Source: Dyella sp. C11 (GTDB taxonomy: Bacteria; Pseudomonadota; Gammaproteobacteria; Xanthomonadales; Rhodanobacteraceae). Taken from it: DNA of 64,000 bases. The notes under the pieces were generated by a model. It worked only from the letters and a program-made list of their open reading frames with translations. It was not told the DNA's origin and searched no databases. The stretch spans positions 186,001 to 250,000 of the forward strand of contig NZ_QAVX01000001.1 in the NCBI RefSeq assembly GCF_003121485.1, read 5' to 3'. Shown piece after piece: positions 25,947 through 35,332 of this stretch. The stretch's first letter is position 1. Every line of letters starts with the position of its first letter. The position numbers were made by a program, and so were the translations under genes.

Positions 25947-26006
25947 GGCCGGCGGACGATTCCGCCTCCCGGCCCGTTCGGCGCAACGCACCACCGGGAG
26001 ACGTCC

Positions 26007-26600
26007 GTGGATCGCACGACCATCCATGCCTATGACGACGCGGCGGCCGCGTTCGCCGCCGAGTGGCGCAGCCAGCCAGCACCCGTCGACATGTACGCGT
26101 TGCTGGAACGCTTCTTCGTGCCCGGTGGCCGCACGGCTGACATCGGCTGCGGTGCGGGGCGCGATGTGCACTGGTTGAACGGGCACGGTTTTGCCGCCGT
26201 GGGTTATGACGCCTCGCCAGGCTTGCTGGCCGAAGCGCGCACCGCGTATCCAAACTATGCGTTCCACCCTGCGGCGTTGCCGGAACTCGACGGCGTGGCG
26301 AATGGCGCTTTCGACAACGTCCTGTGCGAGACGGTGATCATGCATCTGCCTGGCGGGCAGATCACGGCAGCATGTCGCCGATTGCTGGACCTGCTGATAC
26401 CTGGCGGCGTGCTCTACCTGAGCTGGCGCGTGGCGTCCGACACGCTGTCCGAACGCGACAGCCATGGCCGGCTGTATGCGTCATTCGACGCGCGGCTGGT
26501 CGAGGACGGCCTTCGCGGCGTCGACATCCTGCTGGACGTCGACACGCTCAACCAGTCCTCGGGAAAACGCGTGCGACGCATCGTGGCACGTCGCACTTAA
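26007..26600 (+). CDS. Class I SAM-dependent methyltransferase
   Basis: 197 residues. Motif I is A-D-I-G-C-G-A-G-R-D (about 43-52), then V-G-Y-D-A-S-P-G-L-L for the ribose-binding acidic residue, and F-D-N-V-L-C-E-T-V-I-M-H-L for motif IV. The substrate is unknown. The GTG start at 26007 follows a GGGAG ribosome binding site. It ends 6 bases before the stop of the convergent fRMsr gene. Confidence 0.85.
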   Translation: MDRTTIHAYDDAAAAFAAEWRSQPAPVDMYALLERFFVPGGRTADIGCGAGRDVHWLNGHGFAAVGYDASPGLLAEARTAYPNYAFHPAALPELDGVANGAFDNVLCETVIMHLPGGQITAACRRLLDLLIPGGVLYLSWRVASDTLSERDSHGRLYASFDARLVEDGLRGVDILLDVDTLNQSSGKRVRRIVARRT

Positions 26601-26606
26601 GCTGCT

Positions 26607-27101
26607 TCAGCGCTTGTCGACGGCTGCCATGAACACGGCGCACAGCGCCTCCATGCCGGCGCGGTCTTCGTCGTCGAAGCGCGCGACGGAGGGGCTGTCC
26701 ACGTCCCACACGCCAAACAGGCTGCCGTCGGCACGCACCAGCGGCACCACGATTTCCGATTGCGAGGCGGCATCGCAGGCGATGTGTCCGTCGAATTCGT
26801 GCACGTCGCGCACCACTTGCGTCTGGCGTGTCTGCGCCGCCGTGCCGCACACGCCGCGACCGAGGGCGATGCGGATGCAGGCGGGCTTGCCCTGGAACGG
26901 TCCCACGACCAGCTCCGTGCCGTCGTAGAGATAGAACCCGCTCCAGTTGAAATCCGGCAGGCTGTGATAGACCAGCGCGGCGAAATTCGCGGCGTTGGCG
27001 ATCGTGTCCGGCTCGCCTTCCAGCAGGCCACGCGCCTGTTCGCACAGGTCGTCGTACTGTTCGCGCTTGCTGGCGTAGGCCTGCGTCTTCACTTCATACA
27101 T
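26607..27101 (-). CDS. Free methionine-(R)-sulfoxide reductase (GAF domain)
   Basis: 164 residues, near the length of E. coli fRMsr (YebR). A single GAF domain holds C75, C85 and C109 in A-C-I-R-I-A-L-G-R-G-V-C-G-T and G-H-I-A-C-D; their spacing (10 and 24) equals that of Cys84, Cys94 and Cys118 in the E. coli enzyme. It reduces free methionine-R-sulfoxide with thioredoxin. The ATG at 27101 has AGAGGA upstream; an ATG at 27110 would add three residues. Divergent from bioD. Confidence 0.9.
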   Translation of the reverse strand: MYEVKTQAYASKREQYDDLCEQARGLLEGEPDTIANAANFAALVYHSLPDFNWSGFYLYDGTELVVGPFQGKPACIRIALGRGVCGTAAQTRQTQVVRDVHEFDGHIACDAASQSEIVVPLVRADGSLFGVWDVDSPSVARFDDEDRAGMEALCAVFMAAVDKR

Positions 27102-27226
27102 GGATGGCATCCTCTGGAGCGTGGCCGGCTCCGCCGTGGGTGGCGGTGGGGAAGGGCCGGCGACCGCAAAGGCCGTATTATGCGCCTGCAAGGCGCCGCC
27201 GGGATGCCGCCAACAGGGGATGGCCC

Positions 27227-27898
27227 ATGTCGACACTGTTCATCGCCGGTACCGATACCGGTATCGGGAAAACCCATGCCACGTGCACGCTGCTGCACTT
27301 CTTGCGCGGACGTGGCAATCACGCGTGCGGCATGAAGCCCGTAGCCAGTGGTTGCGTGGAAACGCCCGAAGGCCTGCGCAACGACGACGCGCTGGCGCTG
27401 CAGGCGGCCAGCAGTGCGCCGATGCCGTACGAGTGGATCAATCCCATGGCACTGCGCGAACCGCTGTCGCCGCATCTGGCGGCGGCGCACGAGGGCGTGG
27501 AAATCCGCCTCGCTCCGCTCTATGAGGCTTTCGAGCGATTGCGCGGCATGCATGACGACGTGCTGGTGGAAGGCGTGGGTGGCTGGCTGGTGCCCTTGTC
27601 ACGCAGCCTGCTCGCGTCGGACATTGCACGTCAGTGGCAGTTGCCGGTGGTGCTGGTGGTCGGCCTTCGGCTGGGCTGCATCAACCATGCGCTGCTCTCG
27701 GCGCGTGCCATCGCCACCGATGGTTGCCGCCTGGTGGGCTGGATCGGCAATCGCATCGATCCGGACATGGCCGCGGTGGAAGAGAACATCGAAACCCTGC
27801 GACACCAGTTGCCCGCGCCGTGCCTTGGCATTCTTCCGCACGGCGTGCCGCCGCACGAGGCAGCGGCTCACCTCGATCTCACGCTGCTCTTGGAATGA
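27227..27898 (+). CDS. bioD: Dethiobiotin synthetase
   Basis: 223 residues. The P-loop G-T-D-T-G-I-G-K-T is at residues 8-16, K-P-V-A-S-G at about 37-42, and V-E-G-V-G-G-W at about 109-115, all BioD hallmarks. It makes dethiobiotin from diaminopelargonate, CO2 and ATP. Other bio genes are not in the window. The frame extends upstream to 27104 but the conserved N-terminus starts at 27227. Confidence 0.95.
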   Translation: MSTLFIAGTDTGIGKTHATCTLLHFLRGRGNHACGMKPVASGCVETPEGLRNDDALALQAASSAPMPYEWINPMALREPLSPHLAAAHEGVEIRLAPLYEAFERLRGMHDDVLVEGVGGWLVPLSRSLLASDIARQWQLPVVLVVGLRLGCINHALLSARAIATDGCRLVGWIGNRIDPDMAAVEENIETLRHQLPAPCLGILPHGVPPHEAAAHLDLTLLLE

Positions 27899-27951
27899 CA
27901 TTCACGCGATGCGTGCTTGGATGTGCGTATCGCCAGCAGGAAATCACGGTC

Positions 27952-28296
27952 ATGCGCAGCCATTACTACCTCTCCATCGCCGACCTCGCGCATGCGCGCG
28001 GCCCTGTCCCCACGCTGAGCTACAACGGCGCCGGTCCGAACGATCTTGCTGCTGCGGTGCAGGACGCCATGCGCAATCCCGACCTGTTCGAACGCTGGCG
28101 CGCCATGCAGGACGAACCGGACGACGTCGATCCTTCGCTGGGCGTGGTCGATCCGCAGGCCACGGCCAGTGCGCGCGTGGACGACCTGCGTACGGACATG
28201 GACCTGATCACCGACCTGCCCATGAGCATCGTGCGGCAGCGGCTGAACCTGTTGATCGGCAACAGCTGGCAATTGCGCGACATGCGCAAGGCCTGA
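27952..28296 (+). CDS. Hypothetical protein, 114 residues
   Basis: A short, soluble-looking, Asp- and Arg-rich protein beginning M-R-S-H-Y-Y-L-S-I-A-D-L and ending in an amphipathic stretch (V-R-Q-R-L-N-L-L-I-G-N-S-W-Q-L). No family is recognised. The ATG at 27952 has AGGAAAT upstream. An ATG at 27895 that overlaps the bioD stop (ATGA) is in frame and would add 19 residues. It probably shares the bioD transcript. Confidence 0.65.
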   Translation: MRSHYYLSIADLAHARGPVPTLSYNGAGPNDLAAAVQDAMRNPDLFERWRAMQDEPDDVDPSLGVVDPQATASARVDDLRTDMDLITDLPMSIVRQRLNLLIGNSWQLRDMRKA

Positions 28297-28470
28297 CGCC
28301 ACCGTTCCCTGGAGGCAGCGCACCCCGAGCGCGACAGGCGTCGCCTCATGCTGCACCCGCGCAAAACCCGCGGGTATAGCCTGAGGGCCCAGTACTTCCA
28401 GCCCTTGGCACTCTCGCCTGCGTATGGGTAGTCTCAGGGTCCGTTTGTCACGTTTCCATGGGGAACCCCG

Positions 28471-30669
28471 ATGCTTCGTCTCCGCACGCTTGTCATAGCC
28501 ACGTCCATTGCGCTCGCCGCCTGCTCGCAGCAGTCGAACGAGCAGGCCGCCGCGCCCGCGCCGTCCAGCACCGCGCCGGCTCCGGCCTCCACGGCCGCTG
28601 CGCCCCAGGCCAATGCCGTCAACCCGTTCCTGCAGCCGAGCACGCTGCCGTTCCAGGCGCCGCCGTTCGACAAGATCACCGATGCCGACTACAAGCCGGC
28701 CTTCGAGCAGGGCATGAAGGAGCATCTGGACGAGATCAACAAGATCGCCGACAACCCGGAAGCGCCGACCTTCGAGAACACCTTCATCCCGATGGAAAAG
28801 TCGGGCCAGCTGCTGAGCCGCGTGATGCACGCGTTCGACGCCGTCAGCGGTGCCAACACCGACGACGAGTTGCAGAAGCTGCAGGAAGAAGAAGCGCCGA
28901 AGTTCGCCGAGCACCAGGACGCCATCGTGATGAACGAGAAGCTGTTCGCGCGCATCGAGACGATCTACAACCAGCGCGATTCGCTCAAGCTCGATCCGGA
29001 ATCCAAGCGCCTGGTCGAAGTGACCTACAAGAACTTCGTGCACGGCGGCGCCAAGCTGTCGGCCGCCGACAAGGCCAAGCTGAAGGACCTCAACAAGGAA
29101 GAGTCCTCGCTCAGCACGCAGTTCACCAACAAGCTGCTCGCTGCCACCAAGGCCGGCGCGCTGGTGGTGGACGACAAGGCCAAGCTCGATGGTCTTTCCG
29201 ACGGTGATGTCGCTGCCGCCGTGGAAGCCGCCAAGGCCCGCAAGCTCGATGGCAAGTGGGTGATCCCGCTGCAGAACACCACGCAGCAGCCGGCACTGGA
29301 AGGCCTGAACGACCGCGCCGTGCGCGAAGAGCTGTTCAAGTCGTCGTGGGATCGCGCCGAGAAGGGCGACGCCAACGACACGCGCGACCTGATCGCCCGC
29401 ATCGCACAGATCCGCGCACAGCAGGCCAAGCTGCTCGGCTACCCGAACTACGGTGCGTGGAAGCTGGAAGACCAGATGGCCAAGACGCCGGAAGCGGCGA
29501 TCGGCTTCATGGACAAGCTGGCACCGGCCGCCACCGCGCGCGCTGCCCGCGAGGCCAAGGACATCCAGGACGTGATCGACCAGCAGAAGGGCGGCTTCAA
29601 GGTCGAGGCATGGGACTGGGAGCACTACTCCGAGCAGGTGCGCAAGGCCAAGTACGATCTCGACGAATCGCAGATCAAGCCATACTTCGAACTGGACAAC
29701 GTGCTGCAGAACGGCGTGTTCTACGCCGCCAACCAGCTCTACGGCCTGACCTTCAAGGAGCGCAAGGACATCCCCGTCTGGCAGCCTGACGTGCGCGTGT
29801 TCGAAGTGTTCGACAAGGACGGCACCTCCATGGCGCTGTTCTATTGCGACTACTTCAAGCGCGACAACAAGAACGGCGGCGCGTGGATGAGCAACCTGGT
29901 CGACCAGTCCAAGCTCATGGGCACCAAGCCGGTGATCTTCAACGTGGCCAACTTCACCAAGCCCGCTCCGGGCCAGCCGGCGCTGCTGTCGTTCGACGAC
30001 GTGATCACCATGTTCCACGAGTTCGGCCACGGCCTGCACGGCATCTTTGCCGACACGCAGTATCCGAGCCTGTCGGGCGCCGCCACCGCGCGCGACTTCG
30101 TGGAATTCCCGTCGCAGTTCAACGAGCACTGGGCGACCGATCCGAAGGTCTTCGCCAACTACGCGAAGAACTACAAGACCGGCGAGCCGATGCCGGCCGA
30201 ACTGGTCGAGAAGATCAAGAAGTCCAAGACCTTCAACAAGGGCTACGACATGACCGAACTGGTCGGCGCCGCCCTGCTCGACATGAGCTGGCACAGCCTG
30301 TCGGCCGATGCGCCGAAGCAGGACCCGGACAAGTTCGAGATGGACGCGCTCACCAAGGCCAAGATCAACCTGAGCTACGTGCCGCCGCGCTATCGCTCCA
30401 GCTACTTCCAGCACATCTGGGGTAACGGCTACGCCGCCGGTTACTACGCCTACCTGTGGACGGAAATGCTGGCTGACGACGCCTTCCAGGGCTTCGTCGA
30501 CAAGGGCGGCCTGACCCGCGAAAACGGTGATCGCTTCCGCGCGATGATCCTCTCGCAGGGCAATACGCAGGACCTGGCCACCATGTACAAGAACTGGCGC
30601 GGCAAGGACCCGAGCATCGAACCGATGCTGCTGAACCGTGGCCTGAAGGAAGGCTCGCAGAAGAAGTAA
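28471..30669 (+). CDS. M3 family zinc metallopeptidase (peptidyl-dipeptidase Dcp-like), lipoprotein
   Basis: 732 residues. A lipobox L-A-A-C18 ends the leader, so it is likely a periplasmic lipoprotein with an Ala/Pro/Ser tether to about residue 50. The zinc site is M-F-H516-E517-F-G-H520-G-L-H, and the third ligand glutamate follows in D-F-V-E-F-P-S-Q. The C-terminal H-I-W-G-N-G-Y-A-A-G-Y-Y-A-Y-L-W segment is typical of M3A. It should cut short peptides, probably removing C-terminal dipeptides. A strong intrinsic terminator follows at 30691. Confidence 0.93.
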   Translation: MLRLRTLVIATSIALAACSQQSNEQAAAPAPSSTAPAPASTAAAPQANAVNPFLQPSTLPFQAPPFDKITDADYKPAFEQGMKEHLDEINKIADNPEAPTFENTFIPMEKSGQLLSRVMHAFDAVSGANTDDELQKLQEEEAPKFAEHQDAIVMNEKLFARIETIYNQRDSLKLDPESKRLVEVTYKNFVHGGAKLSAADKAKLKDLNKEESSLSTQFTNKLLAATKAGALVVDDKAKLDGLSDGDVAAAVEAAKARKLDGKWVIPLQNTTQQPALEGLNDRAVREELFKSSWDRAEKGDANDTRDLIARIAQIRAQQAKLLGYPNYGAWKLEDQMAKTPEAAIGFMDKLAPAATARAAREAKDIQDVIDQQKGGFKVEAWDWEHYSEQVRKAKYDLDESQIKPYFELDNVLQNGVFYAANQLYGLTFKERKDIPVWQPDVRVFEVFDKDGTSMALFYCDYFKRDNKNGGAWMSNLVDQSKLMGTKPVIFNVANFTKPAPGQPALLSFDDVITMFHEFGHGLHGIFADTQYPSLSGAATARDFVEFPSQFNEHWATDPKVFANYAKNYKTGEPMPAELVEKIKKSKTFNKGYDMTELVGAALLDMSWHSLSADAPKQDPDKFEMDALTKAKINLSYVPPRYRSSYFQHIWGNGYAAGYYAYLWTEMLADDAFQGFVDKGGLTRENGDRFRAMILSQGNTQDLATMYKNWRGKDPSIEPMLLNRGLKEGSQKK

Positions 30670-30690
30670 GTCTTCTGCGCAGACAGGAAA

Positions 30691-30719
30691 AAGGGCCGGC
30701 ATTGCCGGCCCTTTTTTTA
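30691..30719 (+). terminator. Intrinsic terminator after the M3 peptidase gene
   Basis: AAGGGCCGGC, loop ATT, GCCGGCCCTT, then a run of T residues: a 10-bp GC-rich stem with T-tract. Confidence 0.93.
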
Positions 30720-30856
30720 TGTCGCCCGCCAGGCTGCTGTCGGCAGGCGAACTTGAAGTTGAGACCGTGCAGCGCCATGTGTTCCAACGACGGGCTGGTG
30801 CAGTCGGGTGCAAGGAAAGCAGCGCGATCACCGCGCCTCAACCGCAGGGAAATGTC

Positions 30857-31669
30857 ATGCCACGTATTGCATGGATCGTATGGTTCCTGGCGTCGATGCT
30901 CTTTTCGTCGACGGCTGCGTCAGCCGGGTCACGACAAGGTTGCGCACCGTTGCAGGGATTCGAAGCAACAGCTTCCGCACAAGTGGTGATATTCGGCGAT
31001 TTCCACGGTACGGAGCAGCCGCCGGCGATCTTCGCGAACGCGGCTTGCCTGTTTGCCCGCGATCTGGGCGACGCGCGGGGAGTGATAGGCATTGAGCTGC
31101 CCGAATCGTTCAACGCGTACTTCGACCAGGTGACGCCGGAAAACCGCGAAGCCTTATGGACACGGATTCAGGCCGACCCGTTCTGGGATGAATTCAAGGA
31201 TGGTCGACACGGTGCGGCCATGCTTGAGATGGTGAGAGCCTTGCTGGACGTCACGACGGCATCGCCCGGGCGCATTCGCCTGCTCGCCGTTGCGCGGCAA
31301 CCTATCGATGCCGAGGGTGCATCGTTGTTCGTGGAGACCATGAAGTCGTTCGATGCACGTCGCGGGCTGGTTTTCATAGGCAATGCCCATGCGCGCTTGA
31401 TGGGCATGCCGGGCATGCAAGGGTCGCCGTTTGCCGCGAATGTCAAAGGCTCCGGGTTGACGGTGATTTCCCTCAACATCAAGCCAGGCAAGGGCACAGG
31501 GTGGTTTTGCACACCGCAATGCGCGTCGAAACGGCTTCCGGTGTTTTCGCCTGAAGGCGATGACGTTCATGTCGTGATGGATTCACCGGCGACACGAGAA
31601 CCGTGGGACGGCTATTACTACGTCCCCGAGCTGACGCTGTCGCATGCCGTGCGCAAGGCGACGCCTTGA
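30857..31669 (+). CDS. Secreted ChaN-like protein of unknown function
   Basis: 270 residues. A signal peptide ends A-S-A at about residue 22. The motif V-V-I-F-G-D-F-H-G-T-E-Q-P-P (about 42-55), I-G-I-E-L-P-E-S-F and F-I-G-N-A-H-A-R recall the ChaN/TraB/erythromycin-esterase-like fold, which uses His and Glu residues at these places. A role in haem or iron binding is known for ChaN of Campylobacter; here it is only suggested by the haem operon that begins about 260 bases downstream. The ATG at 30857 has CAGGGA upstream. Confidence 0.65.
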   Translation: MPRIAWIVWFLASMLFSSTAASAGSRQGCAPLQGFEATASAQVVIFGDFHGTEQPPAIFANAACLFARDLGDARGVIGIELPESFNAYFDQVTPENREALWTRIQADPFWDEFKDGRHGAAMLEMVRALLDVTTASPGRIRLLAVARQPIDAEGASLFVETMKSFDARRGLVFIGNAHARLMGMPGMQGSPFAANVKGSGLTVISLNIKPGKGTGWFCTPQCASKRLPVFSPEGDDVHVVMDSPATREPWDGYYYVPELTLSHAVRKATP

Positions 31670-31783
31670 GAGTGCGTGGGAGCGTCTGATTCGTTTGGCC
31701 ATCCATTTGTCGGTCGTCTGACGTGAGCAGCTTTCGGGCATCCTTGTCGCAAAATCTCGCCAAGCCCTAGACGCGCACTTCAC

Positions 31784-31804
31784 AAATGAGATAGATTCTC
31801 ATTT
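31784..31804 (+). promoter_or_regulatory. Fur box of the haem uptake operon
   Basis: AAATGAGA (31784-31791), spacer TAGAT, TCTCATTT (31797-31804): a perfectly symmetric palindrome. It fits the AATGATAAT/CATT Fur consensus pattern and lies about 125 bases upstream of hmuR. Confidence 0.88.
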
Positions 31805-31929
31805 AGATGGTGCCCGCAACCCTCCCTTGGGCGCCCACGTTTCACTTCGGCCGCCAGCTCGGGCAGACGTTCTGCCTCCTTTGCCAGCCAGCCGCGTGAT
31901 CTCCACGCTTGGCAAAGGAATGAACCCAC

Positions 31930-34233
31930 ATGCTGCGCTTTACCCCGCTGGCCGCCGTGATCGGCGCCCTGTTGTCCCTGCCTGTCTACGCTGCGGAGTC
32001 TGCGAGCCCCGCGGCTGACGCAAAGTCCGCCACCGATCTGCCCGCGCTGCAGGTCACCGCGCTTGCGCCCACCATCGAGCTCAACACGCCGGGCACGGTG
32101 TCGGTGATCGATCGCGTGCAGATGGATCGTCACCTGGTCACCAACATTCGCGACCTTGTGCAGTACGAGCCGGGTGTGTCGGTGATCGGCACTGCTGGCC
32201 GTTTCGGACTCGACAGCTTCAACATCCGCGGCTTGTCGGGCAACCGCACGCGCATCGAGATTGACGGCATTTCGATGCCGGCTTCGTTCGGCGCCAACGT
32301 GGCGGGCGGCAGTTTCCGCGCAGGCCGCAACTTCATCGACCTGGATGACATCAAGCAGGTCGATATCGTGCGCGGGCCGGCCTCGGTGCTGTATCCCTCC
32401 GATGCGCTGGGCGGCACGGTAAGCCTTCAGACGAAGGACCCCGCCGACTATCTGCGCGGCGACGGCAGCAACTACATCGCCGTCAAGGAGCAGGTCGACA
32501 GCACCGATCGAAGCCTTTCGACCACGGCAACGTTTGCCGGAGGCGACAAGCGCAACGGTGTGCTGTTCGTCGCCAATCATCGCGAAGGCCATGAAACCGA
32601 CAACAAGGGTGACGTCGGCGGCACGGGCGCCACGCGCACGCGACCCGATCCGCTCACCTACCAGCTCGACAGCTTCCTGGGCAAATACGTGCATACCGCC
32701 GACAGCGGCCGCGTGGACCGCTACACGGTGGATGGCTCGCAAACGCGCACGCGGACGGATTCGCTGTCCAGCGTTACATCCAGCGCGCATTACTACGAGT
32801 CGCAGGACGAAGACATGCGGTTCCGCGCCAGCGTGGGACAGTGGTTTCCGCAGCTCAACAGCGCTGTCGCCGATACGCTGGACTGGAATGTCTACTGGCA
32901 AAAGAGCCGCACGCGCACCAACACGCAGACCGAAACGGCTACCATTGCGCGTTTCTACGACAATCTTCCGCTGCAGGAGAAAGTTGCCGGCGGAAAGATC
33001 GTGGCGGTGAAATCGCTGGGTGACGAAGCGGCGGTGACGCAGTCCATCAGCTACGGCGCGGAGCTTTCGCGCACCGATGCCATGTCGACGGTGGATGGCT
33101 ACGGCATCAACAAGAAAACGGGTGCCACGGGTCAGACATCGGCCTTCCTGCCCGGCAATTATCCGCTGCACCTGATTCCTTCCAGCGAGACGGATCGCTA
33201 CTCCGTGTTCGGCCAGGACGAGATCGGCTTGTTCGACGGACGCCTGTCGCTGATGCCTGGCGTGCGAGTCGATCGCTACGAATACAAGCCCGATGCTGAC
33301 GCGCTGTACTCGGCCTATAACCCGGGTTACGTGCCGCAGAACTACGAGAAGACCCACGCCTCGCCCAAGCTCGGCGTGTTGTGGCACTTCAATACGGCGT
33401 TGAGCGCGTACTTCAATTACGCGCAGGGATTCCGTCCGCCGCTGTACAGCGAAATCGCCGGTGCATGGAACGAACAACCGTTCCCCGGTTTCAACATTGC
33501 CTTCCTGCCCAATGCCAACCTCAAGGCGGAAACCAGTCGCGGCCTGGAACTGGGATTGCGCGGCAAGGGCGACGCGGGCTGGTTCAACGTGGCGGCGTAT
33601 TACAACCGTTATCGCGACTTCATCTGGTCAGGCTACGCGTTGTCCGCATCGCAGGTGCCGAGCTGGGTGCCGGTGATGCCGGGCATGAATTTCTACTACC
33701 AGGCGGTCAACGCACCCAAGGCCACCATCAAGGGCGCGGAGGCAAGCGGCGCGCTGCGGCTCGCGCAGTTCAGCGATGGGCTTGAAGGCTGGACGTTGAA
33801 AGGCAATGCATCCGTGGCCAGCGGGCGTTTGATTGAACCGGGCGATACGGGTTACAGCCCGCTCAATACGGTCGACCCCGCCAAGCTTGTGCTGGGCGTG
33901 AGCTACGACGCCGCGCAATGGGGCGTGGAACTGGTCGGCACCGGTGTGCGCAGGCATTCGGCGCTGAGCGACCCTGCCGCGTTCCGGCCAGCCGGTTACG
34001 CCACCTTTGATCTGTATGCGCACTACACGCCGATCGACAACCTCGAGTTCTATGCGGGCGTGAGCAACCTCGGCGACCGCAAGTACTGGGATTGGGGCAA
34101 CTTGAACGGCGGCACGCTCGGCAATCTCGTGACCGGCAACGGCCTCAACGATTCGGGCACCGGCGGCGTGCCTGCCGATCGCCTCACCATGCCTGGCCGC
34201 ACCTTCAGCGTCGCCGCCAAGTTCGCGTTCTGA
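31930..34233 (+). CDS. hmuR: TonB-dependent haem/haemoglobin receptor
   Basis: 767 residues. A signal peptide ends V-Y-A at about residue 22. A TonB box-like L-P-A-L-Q-V-T-A is followed by a plug with P-G-T-V-S-V-I-D-R and I-R-G-L-S-G-N-R-T-R-I-E-I-D-G. In the barrel the haem receptor signature appears as F-R-P-P-L-Y-S-E then L-P-N-A-N-L-K-A-E-T-S, the equivalents of the FRAP and NPNL boxes. It brings haem from host or environmental haemoproteins across the outer membrane. First gene of hmuRSTUV, behind a Fur box. Confidence 0.93.
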   Translation: MLRFTPLAAVIGALLSLPVYAAESASPAADAKSATDLPALQVTALAPTIELNTPGTVSVIDRVQMDRHLVTNIRDLVQYEPGVSVIGTAGRFGLDSFNIRGLSGNRTRIEIDGISMPASFGANVAGGSFRAGRNFIDLDDIKQVDIVRGPASVLYPSDALGGTVSLQTKDPADYLRGDGSNYIAVKEQVDSTDRSLSTTATFAGGDKRNGVLFVANHREGHETDNKGDVGGTGATRTRPDPLTYQLDSFLGKYVHTADSGRVDRYTVDGSQTRTRTDSLSSVTSSAHYYESQDEDMRFRASVGQWFPQLNSAVADTLDWNVYWQKSRTRTNTQTETATIARFYDNLPLQEKVAGGKIVAVKSLGDEAAVTQSISYGAELSRTDAMSTVDGYGINKKTGATGQTSAFLPGNYPLHLIPSSETDRYSVFGQDEIGLFDGRLSLMPGVRVDRYEYKPDADALYSAYNPGYVPQNYEKTHASPKLGVLWHFNTALSAYFNYAQGFRPPLYSEIAGAWNEQPFPGFNIAFLPNANLKAETSRGLELGLRGKGDAGWFNVAAYYNRYRDFIWSGYALSASQVPSWVPVMPGMNFYYQAVNAPKATIKGAEASGALRLAQFSDGLEGWTLKGNASVASGRLIEPGDTGYSPLNTVDPAKLVLGVSYDAAQWGVELVGTGVRRHSALSDPAAFRPAGYATFDLYAHYTPIDNLEFYAGVSNLGDRKYWDWGNLNGGTLGNLVTGNGLNDSGTGGVPADRLTMPGRTFSVAAKFAF

Positions 34234-34246
34234 CCGGAGCATCGTC

Positions 34247-35332
34247 ATGCTTGAATCCATTCATTCCCCTGCATCTTCTTTGTCCATTCCCGAGCTGCTG
34301 GAGGCCTCGCGTCGACTGCGCGAACAGGAGCCCAACCTTCGTGCACGTGATGTGGCCGATCGTCTCGGTGTAAGCGAAGCCGAGCTTGTCGCCAGTCGTT
34401 GCGGCGACGGCGTGACGCGCCTGGAAGGGCCATGGCCTGCGTTGATCGAGTCGCTGCCCGAACTGGGGCACGTGATGGTGCTGACACGAAACGACAGCTG
34501 CGTCCACGAGAAGAAGGGCACGTTTGCCAACATCGAGATCGGTGGCGTGATGGGCGTGGTGCTCGATGAAGACATCGACCTGCGCCTGTTCCTCAAGCAC
34601 TGGGCGTTTGGTTTTGCGGTGCGCGAGGAGTCGCGCGGCCGCTGGCTGCAGAGCCTGCAGTTCTTCGATGGCGATGGTCGCGCCGTGCACAAGGTGTATC
34701 TCACGGACCGCAGCCATCATCACGCGTGGTCGGGCCTGGTCGGGCGATTCGCGGCGCCCGTGCAATCGCCGCTGCTGGCCATCCGTGCCGTGGAGGAACC
34801 GCTTCCCCTGCAGCTGGAAGACGATGCCGTCGATGTCACCGGCTTGCGCGAACGCTGGCGCCGGCTGCGCGATCCGCATGATTTCTTCGCCATGCTGAAG
34901 CAGCACAAGGTGACCCGTACGCAGGCCCTTCGCCTTGCTGGCCGGGAGTTCGCGCGTCCGGTGCTCAACACGGCCATCCGCACGCTGCTCGAATCGGCAA
35001 GCAGCGATGGCCTTCCCATCATGGTGTTCGTGGGTTCGCCCGGCGTGGTGCAGATCCACACGGGGCCGGTGCGCAACATCAAGGTGATGGGGCCGTGGCT
35101 CAATGTGCTGGACGAGGATTTCAACCTGCACCTGCGCGAAGACCACATCGTGGAAAGCTGGGTGGTACGCAAGCCGACGCCCGAAGGTCACGTGACATCG
35201 CTTGAGCTTTACGACGTGCGCGGTGGACAGATCGTGCAGCTGTTCGGCAAGCGCAAGCCGGGCGTACCCGAGCTGGAAGCGTGGCGCGCGCTGGCGGACA
35301 GCCTGCCGGACCAGGAGAGCAGCCATGCGTAA
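34247..35332 (+). CDS. hmuS: Haem-degrading/haem-trafficking protein HmuS (HemS/ChuS family)
   Basis: 361 residues, made of two repeated HemS domains (about 20-170 and 195-350), each with the L-x-x-W-x-x-x-L-x-x-L pattern and V-H-T-G/I-H-T-G-P type strand (for instance V-Q-I-H-T-G-P-V-R-N-I-K). HemS proteins take haem from the transporter in the cytoplasm and some cleave it. The gene starts 13 bases after hmuR with a GGAG site and overlaps hmuT by 8 bases. Confidence 0.93.
   Translation: MLESIHSPASSLSIPELLEASRRLREQEPNLRARDVADRLGVSEAELVASRCGDGVTRLEGPWPALIESLPELGHVMVLTRNDSCVHEKKGTFANIEIGGVMGVVLDEDIDLRLFLKHWAFGFAVREESRGRWLQSLQFFDGDGRAVHKVYLTDRSHHHAWSGLVGRFAAPVQSPLLAIRAVEEPLPLQLEDDAVDVTGLRERWRRLRDPHDFFAMLKQHKVTRTQALRLAGREFARPVLNTAIRTLLESASSDGLPIMVFVGSPGVVQIHTGPVRNIKVMGPWLNVLDEDFNLHLREDHIVESWVVRKPTPEGHVTSLELYDVRGGQIVQLFGKRKPGVPELEAWRALADSLPDQESSHA

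Noticed and set aside
27868-30831. 987-codon open frame on the - strand opposite the M3 peptidase
   Set aside because: Antisense shadow of a recognised peptidase with HEFGH; no domain of its own.
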